Assembly: GCF_023898315.1 (NCBI RefSeq)
Contig: NC_064619.1
Coordinates: 348,016,650-348,080,649, forward strand
DNA from: Schistocerca nitens
Taxonomy: Eukaryota; Arthropoda; Insecta; Orthoptera; Acrididae
DNA length: 64,000 nt
Direction: 5' to 3'
A program made the translations under genes and the position numbers. Of this stretch, positions 11,092 to 21,683 are shown piece by piece; position 1 is the first letter of the stretch; each line of letters opens with the position of its first letter. Below the pieces are notes generated by a model. It was not told where the DNA came from, searched no databases, and was given only the letters and a program-made list of their open reading frames with translations.

Positions 11092-11727
11092 AGCTGGAAA
11101 CAAGCAACTGTCAGGGTCGTTTCTCCTGAGAATTTAATCCACCTACTTTTACCTGTTGAATTACGTCTTTTTGTTGTCCAGTTGTCTAAGCTGCTTTAGT
11201 TTGTTTTGTTCACATTGTGCTACTGAGCTATTGTCTGTAATACGTTGCTCTGATGACCTTCGAAAGAATTCGAACGACCACAGTGTCGATCGTCCTGACG
11301 CCAACAAAAGAACTAACAAGCGATGTGTTTCCCATTATTGTTTTCATGGTGCTTTAAAGACTGTTACGAAATACTTGTCAAAATTCGAAAATGCAGCAGT
11401 ACCAAGGAGAACGAAGTCGTAATGCACTCCAGGACAGTATCCCAGATGACCTCGTTTGTTCAGTACAGTCGCTGAGCAGCCTGAAGAGCGCTCTTCGGTT
11501 CGGAAACTGCAATATAATTACGGTGTACAGTCACATATGATCTGCTTGACGTTTGGGTACGACCGTGCTTCTGGGACAAACAGTTTCTTTGCTAACAGTG
11601 CCAAAAAATTTTTTTGTGTATACAGGAGTGCACCTTATGATCAACGCTGATTAATTTCAATTTCTACGAGAAGCTAAGACAGGCTAGTATACCGTGGTGT
11701 GCTGGGAATAAAGAAAAATAATGTTAC

Positions 11728-11730
<3 letters not shown>
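11092..11730. other. Unassigned intergenic or intronic sequence
   Basis: No repeat, RNA or coding signature recognised. Short frames at 11156-11422 and 11456-11650 have no motifs and look like chance. Confidence 0.4.

Positions 11731-11808
<78 letters not shown>
11731..11808. repeat. Compound microsatellite (AT)23(GT)16
   Basis: Perfect AT repeat 11731-11776 directly followed by perfect GT repeat 11777-11808. Likely length-polymorphic. Confidence 0.97.
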
Positions 11809-11809
<1 letters not shown>

Positions 11810-12455
11810 TAGAGAATCACGTCACTAAGAATCCGGAGATGCTGAGACAGAAGGTATGCTTGCGCCCACAGCGATATCCACCATTATGCACACTATGAGA
11901 TGACTGCACACCACGCACCGACGCTGACCAGTTAAGAGTTGCTACACTGGCCGCCCTATGCATTCGAATCTCTTATCTCTCCTGTCTTCTCCTCAAAATG
12001 ATTTCCCGGGTTTTTCTTGTGCTGGCTCTCTAGAGACTGGAAAAAATTATTTGTTCCTTGATTATATTTGTCGTGGAACTCCCAGTTATCTTGAAAGACT
12101 GGCTAAATGCCGAGTAATCCGGAAGCGTGGAGTGCTGTCACCTTGTGCTGTAAAATGCTACATCATATATACATAATTGATTTACTGCTTTTCTGTCACT
12201 GAAACACCTGCTGTAGGTTCGATCAGCAATGCTACCAAACTGAGGAGACCGAATACTGTCAGATAAGCTAGCACTTATGTGCAGATAGGGAACGAGGGAA
12301 CAGATAAAGCAGCAATTTCAATTAATTCTCCATGTGTTTTGGTTAAGACTTCATTGAACATACTTCGTTGAACTTTTTTATGTTGTTTCGTACACACAAT
12401 CCACAGTACGAGTACGTCGTTTTGTAATCTTCTCGTCCGTTGTCTAGTTTGTAAT
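11809..12455. other. Unassigned sequence
   Basis: No recognised feature. Frames on either strand are short and lack motifs. Confidence 0.4.
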
Positions 12456-12706
12456 CGAGTGAGGTAGCGCAAGAGTTAGCACACTGGGCTCGCATTCGTA
12501 AGGACTATCTTTCAAATCCACGGCCAGTCATCCTGATTTAGGTTTTCCATGACTTTCCTAAATAGCTCCACGCAAATGGCGGGATGATTCTTTTCAAATG
12601 CCACAGCCGATTTGCTTCCCCATCCTTGACATCTTCCGAACCTATCCTCCATCTCTGACGACCTCAATGTCGACGGAATGTTAAACCTTAACTTCCTTTC
12701 TTCCTT
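12456..12706 (+). mobile_element. tRNA-derived SINE, divergent copy
   Basis: The block GTTAGCACACTGGGCTCGCATTCG resembles the head of a widespread insect tRNA-like SINE. It is followed by the body CATCCTGATTTAGGTTTTCC and GGCGGGATGATTCTTTTCAAA. The B box is degenerate (TTTCAAATCC near 12511). No TSD seen. Identification rests on family recognition and both ends are approximate. Confidence 0.65.
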
Positions 12707-13415
12707 AAATGGCACATTGAGTCACCGAAACTGGCTGCTGCATAATAAATAACATCGAAAGGACGCCTGCAGCTATTTCATTTTATTACACTAAATTGTA
12801 TAAGTAGACTGTCCATAACCACAGTGATTAAGCTGGAGGCCACGGTTTTCGCGTGGTTGAGGAGGCTGACGGCTGGTTGGGTCACGATAGGGGGTGCTAA
12901 GACAGCAGCACGTCTCAACAGGAGCCGGCAGCATCACGCGGGAAGGGATATTTACGGCTTGCGGATGTGATGAGTGCTGCACGGAATTTCAAGGAACGAA
13001 AAATCGTAACTGAGGAAAAATGCAAAAGAGTGAGGCTCCCACAGTGGGAGAATGTTGGCAATAAACGCTGTGAAACATATGGAGATAGTTCTCCGTTGAT
13101 CCATTGTGGATACGTGACAGCGGCCGGTCACATATTATTTATCAAGGAAAATTGCCAAACAGACGTATGTTTTCAGAAGTTCAGAAGTTTTCCGTTTCGG
13201 CATATCATTAGTCTCATCTTCAGACCCCTATGGAATGCATAGGGGCCTGCAGATAGTATTAATGAGACGCCTAAGCTGGTTGTCTAAATAAATTTCTCGA
13301 AACAAACGGCTGTTTGGCGATTTTCCCCGACAAAAAGTATGAGTAGTGGCTATAGTGCCTCTGATAATTTTATTATGCGCTCAGATAGACGTTGGAGGCA
13401 TCTGCGAAGTGAAAA
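12707..13415. other. Unassigned sequence
   Basis: No recognised genes or repeats. The frame at 12967-13242 has no motif. Confidence 0.4.
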
Positions 13416-13428
13416 GCTTCGAAAACAA

Positions 13429-13630
13429 ATATTATGGTTGTGTGTGTGTGTGTGAATTCCTATGGGACCAAACTGCTGAGGTCATCGATAAGTCTTTACA
13501 CAGTACTTACACTAACTTACGCTAAGAACAACACACTCACCGATGCCCGAGGGAGGACTCGAACCTCCGGCGGGAATGGCCGCGCAATCCGTGACAGGGC
13601 GCCTCAAACCGCGCGGCCACTCCGCGCAGC
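13429..13630 (-). mobile_element. tRNA-headed SINE, minus strand, (GT)n at its 3' end
   Basis: Minus-strand head GCTGCGCGGAGTGGCCGCGCGG, B box GGTTCGAGTCC near 13557-13567, then GGGCATCGGTGAGTG and a tail that ends in a CA/GT run (13437-13455). Exact 13-bp TSD GCTTCGAAAACAA at 13416-13428 and 13631-13643. Same subfamily as 50173-50380 and 60938-61144. Confidence 0.93.
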
Positions 13631-13744
13631 GCTTCGAAAACAACCTCCGCTAGCTTTACCCGACAGGTGACTCGTAAAGGCACAGAGAGACTAATGCTCT
13701 GCTTTGCGAAAGAGGGCAGCAGTCCTGTTATCCGAAGTGGCCGG

Positions 13745-14225
13745 TCAGGACAGCACGTCGCTAAGAGGATGATCCACGGCGCGGCCCGCGGCGAACGTCA
13801 GCGCCGCTCAATACAGAAAGCCGCAGCCGATAAATGCAAAAGGCACAGAGGCGGCGGTGGCGGCGGCGGTGGCAGTGGATCAGCGGGTGCCCCGGCCCGG
13901 CGCGGCGTTTCGGCGTATCGCGTCCGCGGCGGGTTGGGCTGCTGCACGCAGTGCTGTGTGGCTTTGAGCCCCACCTCCTGCCGCCGCCGCTGCCGGTCAA
14001 AGCCGTCCTCGCCGGTCGATCGGCTCCGGGCGGCGGCGGCGGCAGAGCTCGCGCATCGCTGCCCCGCTGTCAGTCGCAGCCGCCTCCACCTCCGCCGCCG
14101 CCGCTGCCCGGAGCTGTGCAACGCGATAGGCCCTGCGGCTCCCGTTGCGCCAGCGCCGCGGGGACAATATACCGGCGCCGTTCCGATCTCCCACTGATCC
14201 ACTGCGCGGCACGTTGCCTCTCACA
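13745..14225. promoter_or_regulatory. CpG-rich GC island (candidate promoter or first exon region)
   Basis: About 480 bp with very dense CpG and runs such as GGCGGCGGTGGCGGCGG and CCGCCTCCACCTCCGCC, unlike the AT-rich surroundings and not part of any recognised repeat. GC-rich composition leaves long chance frames open on both strands (e.g. 13667-14197 plus, 13798-14202 minus). Their low-complexity Arg/Gly/Ala/Pro products are not credible proteins. A TATATATTTA string lies at 14296-14305. Function as a promoter or 5' UTR is inference. Confidence 0.45.
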
Positions 14226-14596
14226 CCATCGTACCTCAGCAGCCTCTACGTGTAAGGGAAAGTGGAGGAACATCAGTGCTGGAGAGCGGCTCAGCTATAT
14301 ATTTACCATCAAAAGACACCAGAATTTACGCGTTTGAAGCTTATTAAGACTTCATCTCCGGAATGTCAATAGCATAATGTCGAAAGACTATCAATACAGG
14401 AGATAAACAATCAGAAAAATCCTAGTGAAATAACGTCGCTACTTTTCCAGCAGCTATGTCCTCTCAAGATACATGTCCACTTCAACGTCAACTGATAAAA
14501 TAGATTAAAAAAAGTAATTCCACATGTTGTCCTGGGTACTGGCCTCTTCACAATAACAGCTATGTGCGTAGATGGTCCGTGTGTCTTCCTAAAAGC
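14226..14596. other. Unassigned sequence between GC island and mariner
   Basis: Nothing recognised beyond the TATA-like string at 14296-14305. Confidence 0.4.
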
Positions 14597-14598
14597 TA

Positions 14599-15170
14599 CG
14601 AGGGTCACTCCAAAAGAAATGCACACTATTTTTTTTAATCCATCTTTTATTCTACATGTTTGAAAGTTCTGCAATGTGTAGATACATCCTTTAGGAACAA
14701 TATGTTCATTTCTCCACATAATTTCCATCGCTCTCCACTGCCTTACGCCGTCTTGGAACCAGCGCCTGTATACCCGCAAGGTAAAATTCTTTACCAACCT
14801 GTTGGAGCTACTGTTTGGCAGCGTCCACAAACGAGTCATCATCTTCAAGCCTTGTTCCACGTTGAGAGTCTTTCAGTTTCCCAAAAACATGATAGTCACA
14901 GGGATCCAGGTCAGGACTGTAAGGCGGGTGTTTCAGTGTTGTCCATCCGAGTTTTGTGATCACTTCCATGGTTTTTTGACTGACATGTGGCCGTGCATTG
15001 TCGTGCAACAGCAAAAAATCCTGCTTTTGCCGATGTGGTTCTACACGACTAAGTCGAGCTTGAAGTTTCTTCAGTGTCCTCACATAATCATCAGAATTTA
15101 TGGTGGTTCCACTTGGCATGATGTCCACAAGCAAGAGTCCTTTGGAATCGAAAAACACATTGCCATAACT
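14599..15170 (-). mobile_element. mariner transposon A, 3' half (split)
   Basis: Left end of a mariner whose other half lies at 34083-35032. Terminal inverted repeat from 14599, CGAGGGTCACTCCAAAAG and on to the T run, matches the minus-strand end at 35032 with few mismatches. TA flanks at 14597-14598 and 35033-35034. The intervening 18.9 kb is an LTR element with AACT TSD (15167-15170 and 34083-34086). Without its insertions the mariner is about 1.3 kb, the usual size. Confidence 0.93.
14706..15166 (-). pseudogene. mariner A transposase, C-terminal half
   Basis: Encodes the second catalytic Asp (LLHDNARPHV) and the third (SPDLDPCDYHVF), 34 residues apart by my count: the DD34D signature of mariner. 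It ends in the family's closing block and stop at 14706-14708. A stop precedes the last 30 or so residues. One base appears to be missing just inside the LTR junction. The N-terminal half is at 34087-34871. Confidence 0.9.
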
Positions 15171-16168
15171 TATAACGATATGTTTACGTAATGTGTATAC
15201 ATAAACATACAGTTATAAATGTCCCCGTTCGTAGTCGCTAATTATAACAATATGTGTACTTTTGTGCTGTAACATATAGCTATAATCAGCTGTGGAAACA
15301 TATTTGCGAACGCCGACCGTGTGCGACTGTTTCTTGTTTGATCGTCTGATCAGTCGGAAGTTGCATTGCAGAGGAGAGTAAACGCCTATTCAAAATATAA
15401 TTATTTTTGGATAGCTCAACATGAATTTCCTAAGGGACCGTAGTTTATCATGCATGTACCAGTAGAATATGGCGCGGAGAAAATATTTCGCCGCATACAA
15501 CTTCCGTCCGATTTCGACGAAAGAATTCGTGACTGTGAACTCTCTATTTGGCAGAAACATAAAGAAAGTTAAATAACTTCATGAAGGAGTGGGACATAGA
15601 TTCTACACTAAATAAATAGTCCATACAGTAGTTCCATTTAACTCTGAACTTATGGCAATTAATAGACGAACTTACACTGCAATGAAAGATTTAACATGGA
15701 TGCCGTTTTGACTGGCACTTCTCGTAATGAAAACAATTCCTTTGACGTTTTCACATACACGTCGCACAATAAATCTACTGCTAGTCACTTTTAGTATTAC
15801 ACATTTACTTTACACTAAAACAATATTATTTTTAACGATAATAATACGGCGGCAAGACATGCGCGTGTGACACAAGTTACAAGAGACAAGAGAAGAATGA
15901 GTAACTGTTCATCGAGAATATCTCGTACATCAAAAAAAAAAAAAAAAAAATGTGTAAAAGTGTTCTTCTTCTGTCCGTTTTTCGCGCCGCGGTTTGCAAA
16001 GTCAATAACTCACTGCATCTCTGACGGCGTTTCGACAATAAACAAGTTACGTCACAGGTCGTTCACCTTTTACATTCTCGCAACATTATTTGCTAACTGT
16101 AGCTGTTGCCGAGCGACTGCTCGATTAGTGAATGATTTAAAATGATAAGGCAATCACAAAATGTTACA
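15171..16168 (-). repeat. 3' LTR of LTR element 1
   Basis: 998 bp, nearly identical to 30516-34082 once the Kolobok-like insertion there is removed. Differences by eye are about nine substitutions and a shorter A run at 15931-15949 in the other copy. The minus-strand start is TGTAACATT and the end is GTTATA. Confidence 0.95.
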
Positions 16169-18597
16169 TTGCCTTCCATGGGAATCTTGGATGTCAAGGA
16201 GATTACCAAGATTCACATGTCGCCGTTAACATTATGGGATTGAGTACTTTACAGATTTACATTGATCAAACACAGTATTCCAGTCATTTGATTATTAGGA
16301 TTACACAAATATCGTGATCTCTCATTCATAGACAAAGACAGTTCTTAAGGTAAATATACACAAAAATTAAAAAAAAAACTAAGACAGTAAATCTACGAAG
16401 TTTACAATGGACATTATACATTATACTCATTAGTCCTTTTTTTTTTACAGAGTTCATACCGACCATCTTTGTGGCCTCAAGTTATTGTCCAGAGCTCATA
16501 GGCTCTTTGCTCCTGAAAGAAAACACATAGGATTCATCTTTTTATACACACATAATTCTCACACATGGAATTTCTCACACGTGTCCATTTTTATACACAT
16601 ATAATTCTCACACATGGAATTTCTCACACATGTCCATTTTCCATTCCTCACTAGTTCTCATGATTTTTACGCTTTCATTGTTTGTGTATTTGACAGGTAA
16701 GTTAAAATTTGATTCTTCTCCAGGTGAAGCTTATCCCTTGAGAAGTTGGATCGCTACTTTGCGGCCTCCGAGTAGAAAACTTTTCATCAGCTCTGGCGGG
16801 CGAGTCTCACTCGCACGTTACGTACTCACGTTACATGTAACAAAAAATATAAATACCCATTAGTCTAAGAACTAAGCTTAAATCTAATTTTAGGACTTGG
16901 GATTTATAGGAATTTGACTTTGTCACTATTCGCGTGTGGTTTGGCTGTTCGCATTTCATCCACGGGATATAACATTAGCATAGTATGTGATATGTTGTGA
17001 ACTCATATAAGAGTCTTTTATTTTGGGAGCGGCTTTCATGGGAAGTCCGTTTCGTCGAACTGAAGCGGGAATGCTGTGCTAGTACATCACTTTAAATTTA
17101 ACGCGTTTGTTGCGTTGATGGACGTTGGCACCGGCTGATTGTTAAAGCTGAATCGCAACTCGAGGCGCTCACTAGCCTCCACGCGGTACTTCAGCTTTTC
17201 CGCGCACGGTTCAGTGAACATGTTGCGTCCATGGTTTTGTAGTATTTTGTGGTTCGCTGAGCTGGTGCGGAAGGACGAGGATTATCAGGGACAGAGACTC
17301 CATTGAAACCATCCCTGCCTCCACATTTTCCAGCCGATTTTGAAGATTTTAAGGTAGGCTAGCGCTCGCACTTTGCAAAGCAGCTAACACACTTGGTTTC
17401 CGATGCACTGCACGTAATCACATCACCGCCTTCGGTTACACAACCGGACTATCATTGTCCGTCGGCCTATCTGCACGTTTAACACTTTTTATCTTCATCG
17501 TGAATGAAATTATCACTTACTTATAACAACGATGCATTGCTTCGTGTCTGTGGCAGATTTCCACAGCATTTTTAGCCTTCACTTGTACACTACTATGTAC
17601 ACAATTTTTTTTACAGTTTATAATCAAATAGTTTGTCTCACTTTGAAGCCTGCTAATTCAGAGCTTTGATTATCATGTCCATTTCAATTTCTGTTACTTT
17701 GTTGGTAACTATCTTTACATTTCGCTTTACATTGTTCATCATCTTTCTCTAAGACTAATTATGCTTTTAGTTCACAGTCACAATACATTAGTTTCTCCGA
17801 TCTGTTAGCAATTATTATTATTATTATTATTTTAATTCATTTGAATCGTTCTTTTTATTTATTAGATTCATTAAAGTTATCACTGTCATTTCAACAAAAA
17901 TTTCCTCTTTACTAGATGTGAGGATCAATCAGTCACATTTGATCGCCCTCTCATATGAGAACAGAACACCATTCAAGAAAATATTCAAATTCCTTATCGC
18001 GATCTCGGTTTGCGTCTCGGATTGACTTTAAAAGGAAAAATAAAGACATTTCAAAAGTAGCTTTTCCCGATTTCGTTCACGCGTTTCCTTTTGATAATCG
18101 TATGCCAAACCAGCCTTCCACGTCAACCGCATTTCTCAATCTGTGACGTCAAGTCTACGGGACGGGTTTAGGCGGGTTATGTTATTTACACAAATTCAGA
18201 GGAAAGACATAGATATAATAGTACATAGAAGAAGAAATCAAGCAAACAACCCCTTGTTCCTTATGACTTAGAAATTAATTTTCCTTTGCGCCGTACGTCT
18301 GCGTACGCGCTCCAATAATGAACTAGTTGCGTTGTTTTGCCGGCTGTTTCATTGTCATTTTATTCTCGCCTTGACGCCTGCTTGCGCTACACTGCATTGA
18401 CCTCTATATACGACCTTAAGTCATTATTGCTTTGTCCTTGCCACTTACGCTCTTATACTTGGTATTTATTTCACTTATGGCTTTTAATGTATCTGACCTG
18501 CGTATTGCAATTACAATTAATGCTACTTTGTGTATCTAGCTGAAGGATAGCGCTTTCGTGGCCATGTTGGTACTTACAAGTAACTCACAAGCTTCGT
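16169..18597 (-). other. 3' non-coding internal region of LTR element 1
   Basis: AT-rich internal sequence between the LTR element 2 insertion and the 3' LTR. No env-like or other frame is recognisable. It contains a tandem of two near-identical 58-bp segments around 16540-16640 (TTTTTATACACA...ATTCTCACACATGGAATTTC). The polypurine tract expected next to 16168 is weak (ATGGAAGGCAA on the minus strand, 16169-16179). Confidence 0.7.
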
Positions 18598-18601
18598 AAA
18601 C

Positions 18602-19337
18602 TGAAAGGTGGCTACACTGAGCCACAGCGCCAGAGATCGCTAGAGAGCATTGTTCCGCCCGCCTCCACTGGCAGTGATTATTGAGATGTCGTAGTGGTCA
18701 GTGCTTGTCGAGGACTGGTAGTAGTCAGTTCGTGTTGAGATGTGCTAGTAGGGAGTGCTTGCTGAGATGTGATACTGAAAAGTTCTTGTTGAGATGTGGT
18801 AATAGCGAGTCGGTGTGGAGATACATTGTAATTATGAGAGTGATTTTGGTCAATATATGAAGGTACGAAACTTGATTTATTTTTCATTATTTCCATGTTT
18901 TAAATAATGCGTCATTACAGGTTCAGTCAACAAAGCATCTGGCTTGTGTTCTTGGATTAGAGTGCAATTCTGGTTTTCTTGAGTAATTATGGTATTTCTA
19001 TTTTCTTTAATTAATTCAGTATAAATGATATTTAAAATTTCTTGTGTTGTTGAAGAAGAACCGTGCCAGATGCGTACGTTGAGTCATACTTCCACACACA
19101 GAACAGTTACACTTGTGCTTTGGTTTCGTAGGTTTTATAGTTGCTGGGGACTTAATTAATTAATTGTGTTAATGAAAATTTCCATTTCATTCTTTGTTAT
19201 TGTTCTATGCAGTCAGATAGCGTAACAATACTAGTCAGGGCCAACCGTTACGAGACTTCGTAACCGAACAGACAGCTACTAAAGCAAAAAAAAAATTAAA
19301 ATTATTTGCATTAATATTTTTATTAAGCCCCCATGCA
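18602..19337 (+). repeat. 5' LTR of LTR element 2
   Basis: 736 bp. Identical to the 3' LTR until near position 19290, after which the last 45 bp differ by several substitutions and indels. Confidence 0.96.
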
Positions 19338-19339
19338 CG

Positions 19340-19357
19340 TGGCGACCGCTGCTTCGG
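19340..19357 (+). other. Primer-binding site of LTR element 2 (Arg-type-like)
   Basis: TGGCGACCGCTGCTTCGG lies 2 bp after the LTR. The first nine bases fit the 3' end of arginine tRNAs used by several insect Gypsy elements. The rest does not match well, so primer identity is tentative. Confidence 0.6.
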
Positions 19358-19658
19358 ATCGTCCCTTGGAATCTTCTGATTGTAAAAATAGTAGACAGTA
19401 GTATTGTTGTAGTAATTTGTAGTTTAGTAATTGTAGTCTATATTGCATGTGTAGATTTGGTAATTGGCATTCTTCTGATGGTATTTTTCAAAATTTAATA
19501 TTGGTTGTCTTGTCTATGGGTTTGACAAATTAGTGCAATTATTTCAATTGTTCGATTAATCGTGTTTGAGGGAAACATTTCGTGTGAATGGTATTGTTGG
19601 AGATAACGAGTCATTGTGTATAATTTCCGTACAGTGACGAGTTTTGTATGTTTTGTAA

Positions 19659-21068
19659 ATGATTACGCGATCGATGAAAAAGGCAAAAATGATGGATAGT
19701 GAGAATGACGAAATTGTTAACATGGCGAACTCGCCAACAGAGGAAAACAGTATCATGAATAATGAAGTGGAAAACAATTTAATAAGTCGGGAAAATAGTC
19801 CGGAACCATTTCAAAATTTTTCTCAATCAGGAAATTCACAGAATACGAGATTAACGATAGAAGATTCTGAAATAGTATCGAACACAGATAGCTTAATGGC
19901 TATGCAGAAGAAAGTTAGTTTTGCGGGAAATGTTAGGGGCGAAAAGAATTTCGAACCGGCTATTATGGAGCAGTTGTTGGGTGCAATATTAAATTTGGGA
20001 TCACAGTTACGATCTGAATTGAAAACAGATAGGGAAACAATGGGATCACAGTTACGATCTGAATTAAAAACAGAGATTGGAACTTTGGCAACACGGTTAG
20101 ACTCACAAATAGGAACAATTAAAACTGAGATAGGAACAATGGAAACACGATTAGATTCACGAATAGGGACATGTTTCAGAAACATGAAAGATGAATTAAA
20201 GAAAGAAATTAGAGAGGAAGTACAACCGATTTTGAATTCTCACAATAATAGATTAATTGCAGTAGAGATTAGACAAAGGGAACAGGATAGAGAACAGGAA
20301 GAAAGAGATCGCGTGATAGTACAAAAATTTTCAGAGCTAAATTTACAATGTGCACACGATAAGGAAGAGATATTTGAGAGAATCGAGGAATCCGTACCAA
20401 ATGACAGAATAAATAATCTAACACAACAATATGAACAGTTAACTACCAAATGTGTCAACACTGAAACCCGAGTCGCGACACTTACGGAAGACGTAAATAA
20501 ACAGAAAGAACAATTAGGTGACTTATCGGAAAGAGTTGAGGAGATTTCAGATAAATTGACAAATCTTAGTTTACATGGGGACAGAGATTCAGATGATACA
20601 GCTCCATTACCATTTGCAGAAACCGAAGAGTACCAGAACATAAATAAGCATGTTGAAAATCAGGGAAAATTTAATGAACGCGTTAAAAGGGAAGTTGAGG
20701 CATTACGAAAGCAAGTCAAACTAATTGAAGGCGAAATCGTAGGAAAAGACAGCAGAAGAAATTTAGAATCACAGATAGCAGAGGGGTTTGAAGAAAGTAA
20801 TTTATTTCATTTACGGGACACAACAAGAGAGCGCCAGGCGCGCGAACTTGACAATAATCGACATTCAAACTGGGACAGACGCGGTAGGTCTTTGTCGCCA
20901 CGAGGCGAAAACTTTGATTATAAACACTTTTTGACTGTTCGGAAATTTAAGATCTTCCGCGATTATGAGAATGACATACATCCATGTTCATGGTTAGATC
21001 AATTTACGTACGTACTTCTGCCAAATTTGCCACTAAGTCACAAACTGAAATTTATGTGCAGCTATTAA
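19659..21068 (+). CDS. Gag-like protein with coiled coil, C-terminally truncated
   Basis: 469 residues, open. The N-terminal 100 residues are acidic and polar. Residues 114-170 contain short internal repeats (GSQLRSELKT twice, then TRLDSQIGT / TRLDSRIGT). Residues about 105-370 are rich in heptad-like Glu/Lys/Leu/Ile and should form a long coiled coil. From about residue 425 the sequence KFKIFRDYENDIHPCSWLDQ starts the capsid-like retrotransposon gag domain, comparable with the same block of LTR element 1, but the frame ends after about 45 residues. Usual Gypsy gag capsid and nucleocapsid parts are missing. It may be translated, but a working particle is unlikely without a helper. Confidence 0.75.
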   Translation: MITRSMKKAKMMDSENDEIVNMANSPTEENSIMNNEVENNLISRENSPEPFQNFSQSGNSQNTRLTIEDSEIVSNTDSLMAMQKKVSFAGNVRGEKNFEPAIMEQLLGAILNLGSQLRSELKTDRETMGSQLRSELKTEIGTLATRLDSQIGTIKTEIGTMETRLDSRIGTCFRNMKDELKKEIREEVQPILNSHNNRLIAVEIRQREQDREQEERDRVIVQKFSELNLQCAHDKEEIFERIEESVPNDRINNLTQQYEQLTTKCVNTETRVATLTEDVNKQKEQLGDLSERVEEISDKLTNLSLHGDRDSDDTAPLPFAETEEYQNINKHVENQGKFNERVKREVEALRKQVKLIEGEIVGKDSRRNLESQIAEGFEESNLFHLRDTTRERQARELDNNRHSNWDRRGRSLSPRGENFDYKHFLTVRKFKIFRDYENDIHPCSWLDQFTYVLLPNLPLSHKLKFMCSY

Positions 21069-21281
21069 AGTCCTCAGGGGATTCACTACACTAAGTGAAT
21101 ATGTGCAGTAGCGAACACAGGGCCCCGAGCTGTAGTGGTGCTATTTCCCTTTTAGTTTTCTGCACCGCTGCCTACTCTTTCACTATTCTTTGCATCTATA
21201 AAAACAACTCTTCTACTATCAATCTATCTAGACAGTAGGTAAAGAATAACCAGATTTGACTGTTTTACCCGAAAGTGACTT
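21069..21281 (+). other. Non-coding junction between gag and RT scrap
   Basis: No frame. Probably the edges of a large internal deletion that removed the end of gag, protease and the first half of RT. Confidence 0.5.
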
Positions 21282-21653
21282 TGGAAATTACCGTTTGGAC
21301 TTACTATATTTTCTGCAGCATTAATTCGTAGTTTAAATGAAATTTTACCTGTTTATATTCGTGACAATATTACTTCATATGTTGACGACATTCTTATTGC
21401 TAAACGTTCTTGGAGTGAGCACAACAAAATTTTGGATTCATTATTACGTATTTTTGCACGAGTTGGCATGACAGTGAACTTGGAAAAATCTGAATTTGGT
21501 CGTTCTCAGGTGAAATTTCTCGGTCACATTATTTCTACAGAAGGTATTCTTCCCGATCCAGAAAAGCTAGACGCTATTCGTAATTATGCTGTTCCTACCA
21601 CAAAACGTGAGGTTCGTAGTTTCCAAAATTTTTGTGGAATGATATACTTTTAA
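21282..21653 (+). pseudogene. Reverse transcriptase fragment (YVDD block)
   Basis: The catalytic block SYVDDILIAK is at about 21377-21406, followed by the Gypsy-type FLGHIISTEGI near 21520-21550 and the block VRSFQNFCGMIYF that ends the RT thumb. The frame ends at 21651-21653, just before a 26-bp duplication (AAATTTTTGTGGAATGATATACTTT at about 21626-21650, again at about 21659-21683). Upstream palm and fingers and all downstream RNase H and integrase are absent. Confidence 0.88.
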
Positions 21654-21683
21654 AAAAAAAATTTTGTGGAATGACATACTTTA

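Noticed and set aside
13667-14337. Long overlapping frames on both strands
   Set aside because: They arise because GC-rich sequence has few stops. Products are low-complexity Arg/Gly/Pro/Ala and exist in several frames at once.
16169-18597. Envelope gene of LTR element 1
   Set aside because: Position would fit, but no long frame, signal peptide or membrane segment can be read.
18678-18896. 72-codon minus-strand gene, duplicated at 25545-25763
   Set aside because: It lies in the LTR of element 2. The two copies exist because the LTR is duplicated.
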